Of a DNA stretch of 64,000 nucleotides, positions 53,778 through 64,000 are shown one piece after another (within the stretch, counting starts at the first letter, position 1; the number at the start of each line of letters is the position of its first letter). The stretch covers positions 1,238,686 to 1,302,685 of the forward strand of contig NC_016479.1 in assembly GCF_000227115.2 (NCBI RefSeq), written 5' to 3'. The stretch is from Naumovozyma dairenensis CBS 421 (lineage: Eukaryota; Ascomycota; Saccharomycetes; Saccharomycetales; Saccharomycetaceae). The position numbers were made by a program, and so were the translations under genes. Below the pieces are notes generated by a model. It did not search any database, was not told where the DNA came from, and worked only from the letters and a program-made list of their open reading frames with translations.

Positions 53778-55304
53778 ATGCTAAGGACCATCCTATATAG
53801 ATCAAGGGAGACATATCACCTCTTCCTCAAACGTTCACTAATGACTACAAAAGCCACCCTAAAAGAGAAGAATGCCTCCCCTGTTTTGTTCACCTTGCAA
53901 GATACAGCAAGAGTAGTTACTCTAAACAGGCCCAAGAAATTGAATGCATTAAATACAGAAATATGTAAAAACATGTTTCAAACTTTGAACGAATATGTCA
54001 AGAGTGATGTCACAAATATGATTATTCTGAAATCCTCAGATCCAGGAAGATCATTCTGTGCTGGCGGTGATGTTGCTACAGTGGCTACATGTAATCTAGA
54101 AGGTCAAATAGATAAATCGATTGAACTTTTCACTGCAGAGTACTCATTAAATTTTCAATTAGCCACATATCCCAAGGCAATTGTCTCTATTATGGACGGT
54201 ATTACAATGGGTGGTGGCGTTGGTTTATCCATTCATACCCCATTCCGTGTCGCTACGGAGAATACCAAATGGGCAATGCCTGAGATGGACATAGGCTTTT
54301 TCCCAGATGTCGGTACAACATTTGCTTTACCAAGGTTAGTCACTTTAGCTAATTCAAGAGCCCAAATGGCTTTATATTTATGTCTGACAGGTGATCTTGT
54401 CACAGGCGAAGATGCTTATTTGTTAGGCTTATCATCTCATTATATTAATTCTGATAATTTAAAGGATTTAGAGAAAAGACTAGGTGAATTATCTCCTCCT
54501 ACACATAAGTCGTTGAAAGCAAGGGAAAGGAAAACTATGTTTTTCGATATGATTAATGCAACTATTAATGAGTTCTGTACCAACCTACCCAAGAACCATA
54601 CATTCAAATATTCGTCAGAACAACTGCAAGTTATCGAGAAATGTTTTGATATTAACCAGGTAACTTCGATTGAAGACATTTTCAAGCATTTAAGTGAATA
54701 CACTGGATCAAACGAAGCTCGTGAATTTTGTAACGAAGTAAGTATGAAGTTATCAAGCAAATCTGTTCGTTCCATGCAGCTCGCAATAAAACTAATACAA
54801 GATAATTGCAAAGATGATGTTGGGTCATCTTTGAGAAGAGATTTAGTAACTGCTTCAAATATGTGCATTAATGAAGACGGTTTAACAGAATTTTCAGAAG
54901 CTACGAGGCATAAACTTATTGAGAAGAATAAGGCGCCATACCCATGGAAGAAAATTGAGCCAATGTCTTCTGGACAATTAAACTCGCTTCTGGTACCTAA
55001 GCCACGTTTAATGTTGTCACTTTGGAAGAATTCTGCTGATGTAACATGGTCACAATATCCGTATCATATGAAGTACCAATTACCTACTGAAGAAGCGGTG
55101 AAGCGCTATATTAAAAGAAACGACGGTATGTCTGATAATCTCGAAGAATCTTTGCTCACTAAGGCCGATGTAGTCAGATATTTCAGTGGTTTTAATGAAT
55201 TAACGAGAAATAAAGTAAACATTGCACAATATTGTGCTTCTATTTGTGATAGGAAATGTACCGTTGATCAAACGAATGGGGCTCTAAAGTGGGAAGACAG
55301 TTAA
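53778..55304 (+). CDS. EHD3: 3-hydroxyisobutyryl-CoA hydrolase, mitochondrial
   Basis: Enoyl-CoA hydratase/isomerase-superfamily hydrolase, ascribed to valine catabolism and to the mitochondrial ribosome (mitoribosomal protein Mrp5 in S. cerevisiae listings). 508 residues (500 in S. cerevisiae). The basic N terminus (about 1-28, Arg/Lys with no acidic run) suits mitochondrial import. Oxyanion-hole segments are FCAGGD (93-98) and MDGITMGGGVGLS (140-151), with catalytic PEMDIGFFPDVG (168-179). Position matches YDR036C next to ARO3 (with MUM2 between). Confidence 0.95.
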   Translation: MLRTILYRSRETYHLFLKRSLMTTKATLKEKNASPVLFTLQDTARVVTLNRPKKLNALNTEICKNMFQTLNEYVKSDVTNMIILKSSDPGRSFCAGGDVATVATCNLEGQIDKSIELFTAEYSLNFQLATYPKAIVSIMDGITMGGGVGLSIHTPFRVATENTKWAMPEMDIGFFPDVGTTFALPRLVTLANSRAQMALYLCLTGDLVTGEDAYLLGLSSHYINSDNLKDLEKRLGELSPPTHKSLKARERKTMFFDMINATINEFCTNLPKNHTFKYSSEQLQVIEKCFDINQVTSIEDIFKHLSEYTGSNEAREFCNEVSMKLSSKSVRSMQLAIKLIQDNCKDDVGSSLRRDLVTASNMCINEDGLTEFSEATRHKLIEKNKAPYPWKKIEPMSSGQLNSLLVPKPRLMLSLWKNSADVTWSQYPYHMKYQLPTEEAVKRYIKRNDGMSDNLEESLLTKADVVRYFSGFNELTRNKVNIAQYCASICDRKCTVDQTNGALKWEDS

Positions 55305-55691
55305 AAATGAGGGAACGGACATCATTAAGTAGTTTATATATATTGGGACCGATTTCATAAATAATGGCTAAGCTTGTAAATATTTTAAGTACAAAGGATA
55401 TATGACGAAAAATAATGATAACTAAGAAGTAATTGGAAGAGCTGTGAATCAAAAGCGTTTGGTTACATATTTGTTCATTGATGGGGAATCTTGATCCACT
55501 TAAAATCTCGTATTTCGAGGAAGCGGCGCGCCTGGTTGGAGACTAAGGTTAATTATCCCATCATAACCAAATCTTAAAAAATATTGTCTAAGACTATATG
55601 ATATAGACTACGAGTATGTAATAGTAGATCGATTCAATGAAGTAATACGTTCAATAATATCGAGCGAAAGTGTCCTATCTTTTCAGGAGCA
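55305..55691. other. EHD3-MUM2 intergenic region
   Basis: No gene. The sequence GGCGCGCC occurs at about 55525. Confidence 0.5.
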
Positions 55692-56687
55692 ATGCAGTAC
55701 ATGAATTATGGTTACGCTACTAGTCAGCTACAGGAAGCACCAACATTTACTGATAGTACCAATGCCTTCCATCAACAGCAGTCGGCTATATCTCAACAAG
55801 CTCAACAACAGCCGATGTTGAATGGTATTCAGGACAGGCAAAATGTTGCCACGGAATCAATGAATACTATTCATCAAACGTTTCCGATAAATCCTGCCTT
55901 TCATTCCATCGGACCTAATGATCATATTGATAATATCAAAAATAATAATAATAATAATAGTAATAATAATCATAATGGACAATCATTGCAGACAAATAAC
56001 AGTAGTAACGTACGGCTATATAATACTATCCCTTCATTACAGACTTACAGCCGATTTCAAAGGATGCAGGGAGATATACCGCTAAATATGAGGCAAGGAG
56101 AGGCCATGAACAATTTGCCATCAAATATAGCGACACTTAACACGAACACATTCGAATCATTGGGCCAACAAGTACTGATAAGAGATGCACAATTGAGATC
56201 GCTGGAATCTGAAATTGAGAAATTGAGAACAACATTCAATGAAGATTTCGAAGGTTTCAGGAAACCATCCACTAATGATGAAGATATGATGACTACATAT
56301 TTCGGTTCTTCACCTAATATAAAAGTCGTATACAGGGAATTAGTGAACTTATTAAGGAGAAAAGAGGATGAAATTTCGAAAGTGCAACTTAATATTGATA
56401 GTTTATTGACTGCGCTTGCGTTAGATCCATCCAATCCCTTGACATCATATGAAACATTTGATTTGGAGACTATTTCCGAGAGAATGATTAGAAAATTGGA
56501 AAATTTAACAAAAGAAAATCAAGATATGGCCAAGGCATTGAATTTCGAAGAGTCGAAAAGGAAACAAATCAAGCTAAATTTGGCAAAGAAAGAAAATAAA
56601 GAATTAAGGGCCAAGCTAGCTCGATTGCAACAGGGGAAGGAGTCAGTACATGATCTTTCCGAAAAAAGATGGAATCCCCCGGAATAA
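55692..56687 (+). CDS. MUM2: Mum2, subunit of the meiotic m6A methyltransferase complex
   Basis: Mum2 is the WTAP-like partner of Ime4 and Slz1 that supports mRNA m6A methylation and premeiotic replication. 331 residues (366 in S. cerevisiae). The first 130 residues are Gln/Asn-rich, with an Asn run. From about 155 the sequence is charged and helical: QQVLIRDAQLRSLESEIEKLR, then VVYRELVNLLRRKEDEIS, and a long C-terminal coiled coil (about 270-320). This layout and the YBR057C synteny track support the call. MUM2 lies on chromosome II in S. cerevisiae. Confidence 0.88.
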   Translation: MQYMNYGYATSQLQEAPTFTDSTNAFHQQQSAISQQAQQQPMLNGIQDRQNVATESMNTIHQTFPINPAFHSIGPNDHIDNIKNNNNNNSNNNHNGQSLQTNNSSNVRLYNTIPSLQTYSRFQRMQGDIPLNMRQGEAMNNLPSNIATLNTNTFESLGQQVLIRDAQLRSLESEIEKLRTTFNEDFEGFRKPSTNDEDMMTTYFGSSPNIKVVYRELVNLLRRKEDEISKVQLNIDSLLTALALDPSNPLTSYETFDLETISERMIRKLENLTKENQDMAKALNFEESKRKQIKLNLAKKENKELRAKLARLQQGKESVHDLSEKRWNPPE

Positions 56688-56989
56688 ACAAAAAAATTGC
56701 ATAATAGGTTTCCTTCCCCGTTATTTAAGGTATACATATACTCGTTAAGCACAAGAAAGGTTGCGCTGGCGAAGAACCGTGCATTTAACATCACATAATA
56801 CTCTCATAATCGAATTGAATAAAAAATCAAGCCCTATGGAATAAAAAAACATAGTTTATCTAGTACTTAACCTTCATAATCCAGTACTTTTGATAATAGC
56901 TGTAAAGAAAATGTGTGAAAATATCTGATTAGTATAAAGGCATTGTACTTCTCTATATAAATATCAAAATATGGATTCTATTTAGATTC
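56688..56989. other. convergent MUM2-ARO3 3' region
   Basis: AT-rich, no gene. Confidence 0.5.
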
Positions 56990-58737
<1,748 letters not shown>

Positions 58738-58914
58738 TTAACAAAGGCAATCACAACATAAATCAATTAGACATAAGCAACATAGAAACCTACAACATGT
58801 ACCTAGACACCCCCTATCGTTGTCTCTTCGAGGAGCCTGTTGTATATATACTGGCTGCTGTTGCGGCTGTTGGTAATACATTGGTTGCGGTTGTTGTTGA
58901 TAATGACGGCCCAT
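58738..58914 (-). CDS. CYSTM-family microprotein (YDR034W-B / YBR056W-A type)
   Basis: A 58-residue protein too short for usual gene callers. It has a Gln/Pro/Tyr-rich N-terminal half (repeats of QQPQ, ending YIQQAPRRD) and a Cys-rich C-terminal membrane module from residue 35 (CLGTCC, then FLCCLCLIDLCCDCLC). This is the CYSTM layout, a tail-anchored, Cys-rich plasma-membrane module linked to stress and metal responses. S. cerevisiae YDR034W-B has the same architecture (51 residues) and lies in the same place next to ARO3. The homologue YBR056W-A (MNC1) lies by MUM2, the other neighbour here. I take the ATG at 58914. The frame stays open further upstream without another ATG. Confidence 0.9.
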   Translation of the reverse strand: MGRHYQQQPQPMYYQQPQQQPVYIQQAPRRDNDRGCLGTCCRFLCCLCLIDLCCDCLC

Positions 58915-59819
58915 CTTCTTTTCACTTGTTGTAATGTTGTTATTCCTTTCGATATTTTCGTCTTTTTGGGTTATCTCGGAGCCATCTTTGATACAGAGTG
59001 AGGAATTCCTTCTACAATTACCACCTGTTCCTTTATATACTAATAGGCTATGGAGGCTGATCTTGACCGTTATGTATGAATCAATCCTTTAATGAGGGAG
59101 GGAACGCGGCGTTGAGATATTACGTATGAATAAATCTATGTATATTGCGCCCACCCGCATCTCCCCTGTTCGCAAAGCTCACAAAGGACTTCCTTCTCCC
59201 CCTCTGTATGTATATTTCTGAGGAAGACTCCTCTATAATGGTATAATATGCAGTATACAATATCCAATGAAGGCTTCAAGAACACTTTACGTTTTGATTT
59301 CTTACGTTGCACGGTAGACGACTAAGGCACAATGATTGAATGAATACATAACATTCTTTCCTTCAGCCCTGAATGTCATAGAGCTTTTAACTTTCTTTAG
59401 TCTAATTTTTGACTTTGCATTCCATCTAAATTTAGAACCTTTTAACTAGGGTAGCTGTCATGAATCATCAGCCGCTTTATACCGTGAGAAAGCATTAGAA
59501 CAAACCAGATTGCGTTATAATGACTACTATTAACTGGAAAGAAACCCGGAATGTAAAGTTCTGTGACTTAAACTAGACTTACACAACGCATTCAATGTAG
59601 AACTTGAGAAGGTAACATTCCACAAATCACCGAAACCTGCGATATAAACTGTACTGTTGCCGGTGAGTCGTTTACTCTATTTTGTGCGTATCCTTCCATT
59701 TGCATTAACATCTGCTATAATATTGGGAACACCAAAAATAATACAACCGAAAACTATTTGAAACGATATAATAGATACGAATAATGAAGTGAATTCATAT
59801 TCAATATCCACCAGCGATT
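58915..59819. other. non-coding region between the CYSTM gene and Ty3-like relic
   Basis: No gene recognised. The right part (from about 59500) may be further decayed retroelement but shows no motif. Confidence 0.5.
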
Positions 59820-61015
59820 GAAGTACAGAAAGACCTCGCCAAATTACAAACGACTTCAGAGATATCTTAGTGGAGAAGATTCAAGTACACGACAAACACA
59901 CCTAAACTATTCGTCATTAAATTACACTTAAGGAACATACTACCACACTATCTCAACATGCGTACAGGATAGCTGAAGGAGAACGCATTGGATCATGAAT
60001 TGAAACAGGTAATGAGCGCTAACGAGGTTAGCCCCAGCTCACCTTCTACAGCACCTGTCATATACATCAAGAAAAAAGATAGAGGAGGGCTTCGTGTCGA
60101 TTACGGAACGTTACATGAAATTACTGTAAAGGTAAGAATCCTATATCGTTAATCAATGATTTATTTTATTAAATTAGAGGTACAACAATTTTTAGTAAAT
60201 TAGATTTTATCAGCTACTTCCATCAAGTACCGTTTGCTGAAGATGATCGTTGCAAGGCTGCTTTTATCACCCTAAGAGGACAATGCCAATGGATACCTTT
60301 CGGTTTCATGAACCCTCCTCCCTATATTTCAGACATTAATGAATCACATACTAAGAGACTACATTGGAAAGTTCAGTATTGCTTACGTGGATGATATCTC
60401 CGTTTATTCGTAGACGAATGAAGAACGTGCGAAACATTTCGGAAAAAGCATACAAGCGTTAAAGGAACATCATTTAATTGTGAGAAGCTCAACAAGGCTC
60501 TTTCTTTTACATCAAGGGATTCTTCGGCCGCGTTTTTAATGCTACAGGTATTTGTTAAGACTCAGAAGAGGTAGAAAGTATTAAAAATTAGGAAGCTCCA
60601 ATGGATAGCAAGAGTTTTGAAAGGTTTTCTTTGATTGGATATCGAAGAATTTTCAATAAGGATATCTCTACTACTGTTAAACCATTAAGAGGATGTGCAA
60701 ACGATTAAGTACAATGGGTGGGTAATAGCCCAAAATACTGTATTTAACAAGTTAATGAATGGTTTATCAGAGGTACTAGTTTTGAAAACCTTTTGATAAC
60801 GTTACAGAACCAGTGTTACAACAGATGTAGTGAGAATGCAATTGGCGGTACTTTGGGATTACTCAAAGAAGGCAAGTAATCCTTGCTTATACGATTAAGG
60901 CGTTACATGGGCATGAATTGAAATGGCCTATGGGTGAGAAGGAGTTTTTGCTACTGTTTGCTGGTTAGGAAAATGGAGACACTTCTTACCGAACAAAATA
61001 ATGTCCTTATTTCTC
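59820..61015 (+). mobile_element. decayed Ty3/gypsy reverse transcriptase-RNase H relic
   Basis: Interrupted + strand blocks match the order of Ty3-type Pol. PSSPSTAPVIYIKKKDRGGL and RVDYGTLHE (about 60030-60120) correspond to the early RT motif ([27 protein letters not shown] in Ty3). LDFISYFHQVPFAEDDRCKAAF (about 60205-60270), PFGFMNPP, and the catalytic YVDDIS (about 60388) follow. RNase H-like blocks end with LHGHELKWPMGEKEFLLLFAG (about 60903-60966). Many stops and frame changes show it is dead. No LTRs directly flank it. Confidence 0.8.
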
Positions 61016-61425
61016 TAAACAGCAAATAATAACAAAGAACTCTTTCTCACGGATAGGCCAATTCAATTCATGCTCAGGTAGTGCTTTGCTCATATTAGCA
61101 ACTACTCCGAAAAAACTTACTATCTTTGAATAATTCTAAAGCACTAGTAGTGTCACTAGCATCTGTTTTAACCACTATATCTAGATTGTTATCAAAAGGT
61201 TTCAATACTGGTGCTTCCAATAATGCTTTCTCAAATGCAAACAATTGTTGCTAGTTCCATCTTACTTTTCTCGATTTATTATTTGCGTGCTCTCTTAATG
61301 GTTTAACAAAAGTAATTGATAATTCGAGATCTTTTTGATACGAAGATCGTAATTATTAGCAGGTGGCTCTTTGTTGATATAAATAGGATTCCAAAGAATT
61401 TTATTTTGTTGTTTCATATCATGTC
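61016..61425 (-). mobile_element. second, inverted Ty3-like RT-RNase H fragment
   Basis: The minus strand repeats the RNase H part of the neighbouring relic: KPFDNNLDIVVKTDASDTTS and MSKALPEHELNWPIREKEFF, matching the EHELKWP..EKEF region at 60903-60966. It includes the YxKPLREHAN-type block. The two pieces are therefore tail to tail around about 61015. Stops and shifts show decay. Confidence 0.72.
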
Positions 61426-61951
61426 ATCAGTTATTGTTATATTTTATTTTATATTTTACTAATTGTGTATAAATGAACTTTCAATCTTCGTTAGCCCAGG
61501 GAGCAGAATATAAGATTCTTGCGAATGGATGACAAGGCCTTTTAAAGGTGTGATATATTTTTATGACCGATAATAAGAAACGACACACAAGAGAAGATGC
61601 TTGGTTTGTGGGCTGAATAGACGACAGAGGCGTTACATGACACAAGTGGATAAAGCATGAGACACAGAATAAAATATTATGAATAGAGAAACATTAGAAG
61701 AAAAAGATGAAAAGTTTTCCTACGGGTTATTAGTGTACGAGACGTGGCGGCAGAGCCGGTCGAGAGCAACGGAAATGAATAATTCATGGATATATAACAA
61801 AAGGAACTTTTAGAGGATATATCTAAAAGTTCGTCTTCTTTTAAATATGTTTAAATAAGAAAATAATCAAGTAATAAATAGACAATCAATTTAGAACACT
61901 TTGTGTCACGGTATAATTCCTATTATATTACAAAAGGTAATAGGCAAAAAA
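61426..61951. other. non-coding region 3' of tRNA-Gln
   Basis: No gene. GGCAGAGCCGGTCGAGAGC (about 61751-61770) is locally GC-rich. T-runs just 3' of the tRNA on its strand could terminate Pol III. Confidence 0.5.
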
Positions 61952-62022
61952 GGTCCTACCCGGATTCGAACCGGGGTTGTCCGGATCAAAACCGAAAGTG
62001 ATAACCACTACACTATAGGACC
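61952..62022 (-). tRNA. tQ(UUG): tRNA-Gln (anticodon UUG)
   Basis: The minus strand gives a 71-base cloverleaf nearly identical to S. cerevisiae tRNA-Gln(UUG): A-box region TAGTGTAGTGGTTATCAC, anticodon loop TTTTGAT closed by TTCGG/CCGGA, and T arm CCCCGGTTCGAATCCGGG. No intron. An LTR-like element starts 16 bp upstream of its 5' end. Confidence 0.97.
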
Positions 62023-62038
62023 ATAACAACTTGGTTTT

Positions 62039-63120
62039 TGTAATATATCTGATTGGGATAACGAAGTATTTGTGCCAGGTCCAAGTGTCACAAAGAAGTA
62101 TGTTTATTTTATTATTAATTGAGTAATTACTATCACGAAATTATGAGTCGTTAGTAATCAGTTAAGTGAGTTAAGAATTATTATGAAGTTTACCAGGTTC
62201 GAAGTAATGACCCAAACTACGTTATGCACCATACATATTTGTAGCTGCATAACGTTTATTGAATTATAAGTGAATATCGTTTGTTGAATTAAGTCGAATG
62301 CCATGCAAGTGTTATCTTATTATTATCAAGAACGTTTTGATTGCAGCCACGTCTACGGTTTCGGCTGGCCATGCGTACAAGAGTTATGTATTGGGTCGGT
62401 TAAGTTGTATGGTTTTGCTGAGTGTTTACTCAGGCGTTCTGGATTAGTCTCTCCTTATCAAACCTACAAATATTAGAGTGTCCTGCGGAGCACCTAGTCG
62501 AAAAGACTTTGAGAGCTGAGTTCATGATTATGAGTTCTTGTTTTATGCATGCATGACTTCAGCGAGATATTATATGAACTTCTAGAATTTATTTGACTTA
62601 CTAAGCTATTACTTTATTAACATTATCCTAAGCCACAGTTGTGTTAAACAACTAATTGTGTGCCTGTTTTAAGAAGTTCCTACTAACTTTATTTTATTTT
62701 ATTTTATTTTATTTTATTTTATTTTATTTTATTTTATTTTATTTTTTTACCAATCCAGTGAATTACGGTGGAGCAGAGAAGTTTAAAGTATATTGAGGTC
62801 CGACATGAAACAAACCTAAAACGACACTTATTATCCAAGTTACCTAATATATCTAGTAAGAAAGGCTATTGAGAAAGGAAAAGTTATCGACACGTAGTTA
62901 GAAACGTTGAAGAAAATGTATTTTGGGAAGATCATGAATGGACTGAAAGTTGAACCTGAATTAGAAGTATTTCAGTTAGTTATATATATCTCTTTATTAG
63001 TTGTTGTTTATACTATATAAAGAGAGCAAACCGAATCATCTATTCTGCTAGAATCCTAAATTCTACTCTCTACCTTTAAGAAGTTTTGATTTTGATCTAT
63101 TATCCAACCCATATTTTACA
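62039..63120 (+). mobile_element. solo LTR-like element, copy 2, upstream of tRNA-Gln
   Basis: Begins TGTAATATATC and ends ATATTTTACA. It aligns along its length, with moderate divergence, to the reverse complement of 5024-6245. The ends, the central segment (GCAGCCACGTCTACGG...GTCCTGCGGAGCACCTAGTCG) and the TATA region (TTATACTATATAAAGAGAG, about 63006-63024) are all shared. It lies 16 bp upstream of tRNA-Gln, oriented away from it. A target duplication is not evident (GTTTT versus TTTCC). It carries a (TTTTA)n expansion at 62686-62745 absent from copy 1, and no open frame is conserved between copies. Confidence 0.78.
62686..62747 (+). repeat. (ATTTT)n pentanucleotide microsatellite
   Basis: About eleven perfect ATTTT units inside LTR-like copy 2; absent in copy 1. 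Confidence 0.97.
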
Positions 63121-63494
63121 TTTCCATTATGGAGAGAGATATGTATACGACCCTAATCCTCCTCTAGGATTCTATAGGCCATAGCAGAAGGCTAATTTGA
63201 ATTACAAAGTAGATATATTACCTCAGATAATGTCATCAGTCCTGTCACAGTTCTCCGCTGCTTTTTAACTGATTCCGAACTAATTATCATGATAATATTG
63301 AATTCGTAATTTGTTAGAAGAACTCCAGATTTATTGAAGAAGGGATGATATATGAATTGTTCATAGAATTTAATTATATAAGAGTGTGTCTATAATAGTA
63401 TAAAAATAGATAGTAGATTGATACTGGTATTTTGTGTTAGTGAATCAATGGCAGAAAATAAAGGTCGACTCCTTACAGTTGTTATATTTAGAGA
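63121..63494. other. intergenic region at right edge
   Basis: No gene; 3' region of the transcription-factor gene. The frame at 63434-63628 overlaps that gene and starts at GTG, so it is not believed. Confidence 0.5.
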
Positions 63495-64000
63495 TTACCA
63501 GGTCAGTACATCCTGATCCACCATCTTATAAGTTCCCTCTTTGCTATACCATACTTTCTCTAATCTATTTAAATTATGTTCCGTTAACCTTTGGAATTTT
63601 TTACCGTTCAGATCATAATATTTCCTAACAACATCTCTCGTCTCTTCATCTATAGCGTTAAGACCGGCAATTAAGACAGCAAAATTACAATAACATGTTC
63701 TCGAATTATGTGGAGGTGCTTCACTATCTAAAAAGCTGAAAAATGATAAAAGTCTTTTAACTACTTGCTGTACTATTGGAGATTCTTTTGGTATCCCCAA
63801 AAGCTTCAAAAGTACAATAAGTAAGAATGAAAGGACTTGTGTTTGATGAGAAATATCATACCAACTGATAGCAATAGTCTTCCCATTTCTTAGAGTCACC
63901 AAATTGATTGCGTAATCTTCTATGTGGCTATTATCAGGATGAGATTGGCTATGTGGGGGAATTATACCAGATTTATCAATAAATTCATATTCCAATTGTT
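63495..64000 (-). CDS. C-terminal part of a fungal Zn2Cys6-type transcription factor, possibly Lys14
   Basis: The frame is open to the window edge, so only the last 168 or so residues are seen; the apparent first codon at 63995 is TTG, not a start. The visible part has the helical C-terminal pattern of the fungal transcription factor 2 family (PF11951): ISWYDISHQTQVLSFLLIVLLKL, then NFAVLIAGLNAIDEETRDVVRKYY and NLNRLEKVWYSKE. That family includes Lys14, whose S. cerevisiae gene lies next to ARO3. But the strand is opposite to the expected one, and a tRNA/retroelement cluster lies between, so a rearrangement or a different factor is possible. The DNA-binding domain is outside the window. Confidence 0.65.
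   Translation of the reverse strand, partial: QLEYEFIDKSGIIPPHSQSHPDNSHIEDYAINLVTLRNGKTIAISWYDISHQTQVLSFLLIVLLKLLGIPKESPIVQQVVKRLLSFFSFLDSEAPPHNSRTCYCNFAVLIAGLNAIDEETRDVVRKYYDLNGKKFQRLTEHNLNRLEKVWYSKEGTYKMVDQDVLTW

Overview
This window is nuclear DNA of a budding yeast of the family Saccharomycetaceae, most likely a species that descends from the whole-genome duplication (WGD) but lies outside Saccharomyces. The reasons are compact and almost intron-free genes, a 5' GTATGT intron with a TACTAAC branch site in the UBC4/5 gene, Pol III tRNA genes with long-terminal-repeat-like insertions just upstream, and protein matches to S. cerevisiae along nearly the whole window. Read left to right, the genes follow S. 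cerevisiae chromosome IV backwards (UBC5, YOS9, PST1, CDC34, DBF4, DET1, TPI1, VMS1, HEM12, BAP3, RPC11, HEM13, NRG1, YDR042C, RSM10, ENA, KRS1, EHD3, ARO3, YDR034W-B). Genes that S. cerevisiae kept on the sister chromosome II are interleaved among them (ALG14, YBR071W, HSP26, AKL1, MUM2). Other genes of the sister track (SPT7, SEC18, RPG1, RDH54, ORC2, UBP14) are absent. That is the pattern expected from different duplicate losses after the WGD. The species cannot be named from the sequence alone.

Layout. 1-2.2 kb: non-coding, with a decayed coding relic. 2.3-4.2 kb: UBC4/5 and an unrecognised 248-residue gene between two inverted repeats. 4.9-6.2 kb: tRNA-Arg(UCU) and an LTR-like insertion containing an assembly gap. 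6.5-11 kb: YOS9 (with a long acidic extension) and PST1/ECM33. 12.9-16.1 kb: CDC34 and DBF4. 16.1-19 kb: non-coding, with a second assembly gap and a decayed Ser/Thr-rich relic. 19-21.4 kb: DET1 and TPI1. 21.8-25 kb: ALG14, a YBR071W-like gene and HSP26, forming a block inverted relative to S. cerevisiae. 25-34 kb: VMS1, HEM12, BAP3, RPC11, HEM13. 34-37.2 kb: a large divergent intergenic region. 37.2-41.2 kb: NRG1, the box C/D snoRNA snR47, a YDR042C-like gene and RSM10. 43.2-58.1 kb: ENA-type ATPase, KRS1, AKL1, EHD3, MUM2, ARO3. 58.7 kb: a 58-residue CYSTM microprotein gene. 59.8-63.1 kb: decayed Ty3/gypsy reverse-transcriptase pieces, tRNA-Gln(UUG) and a second copy of the LTR-like insertion. 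The right edge holds the 3' end of a fungal transcription-factor gene, possibly LYS14.

Functionally this is a mixed housekeeping segment: ubiquitin conjugation (Ubc4/5, Cdc34), ER quality control and N-glycosylation (Yos9, Alg14), ribosome-associated quality control (Vms1), S-phase kinase control (Dbf4), glycolysis (Tpi1), two haem-pathway enzymes (Hem12, Hem13), amino-acid uptake, aromatic synthesis and translation (Bap3, Aro3, Krs1), cation export and its likely repressor (Ena, Nrg1), and endocytic kinase signalling (Akl1). The most unusual features are the pair of about 1.1-kb LTR-like elements placed 16-17 bp upstream of two different tRNA genes, the orphan gene framed by inverted repeats, and a frame break at the 5' end of BAP3.
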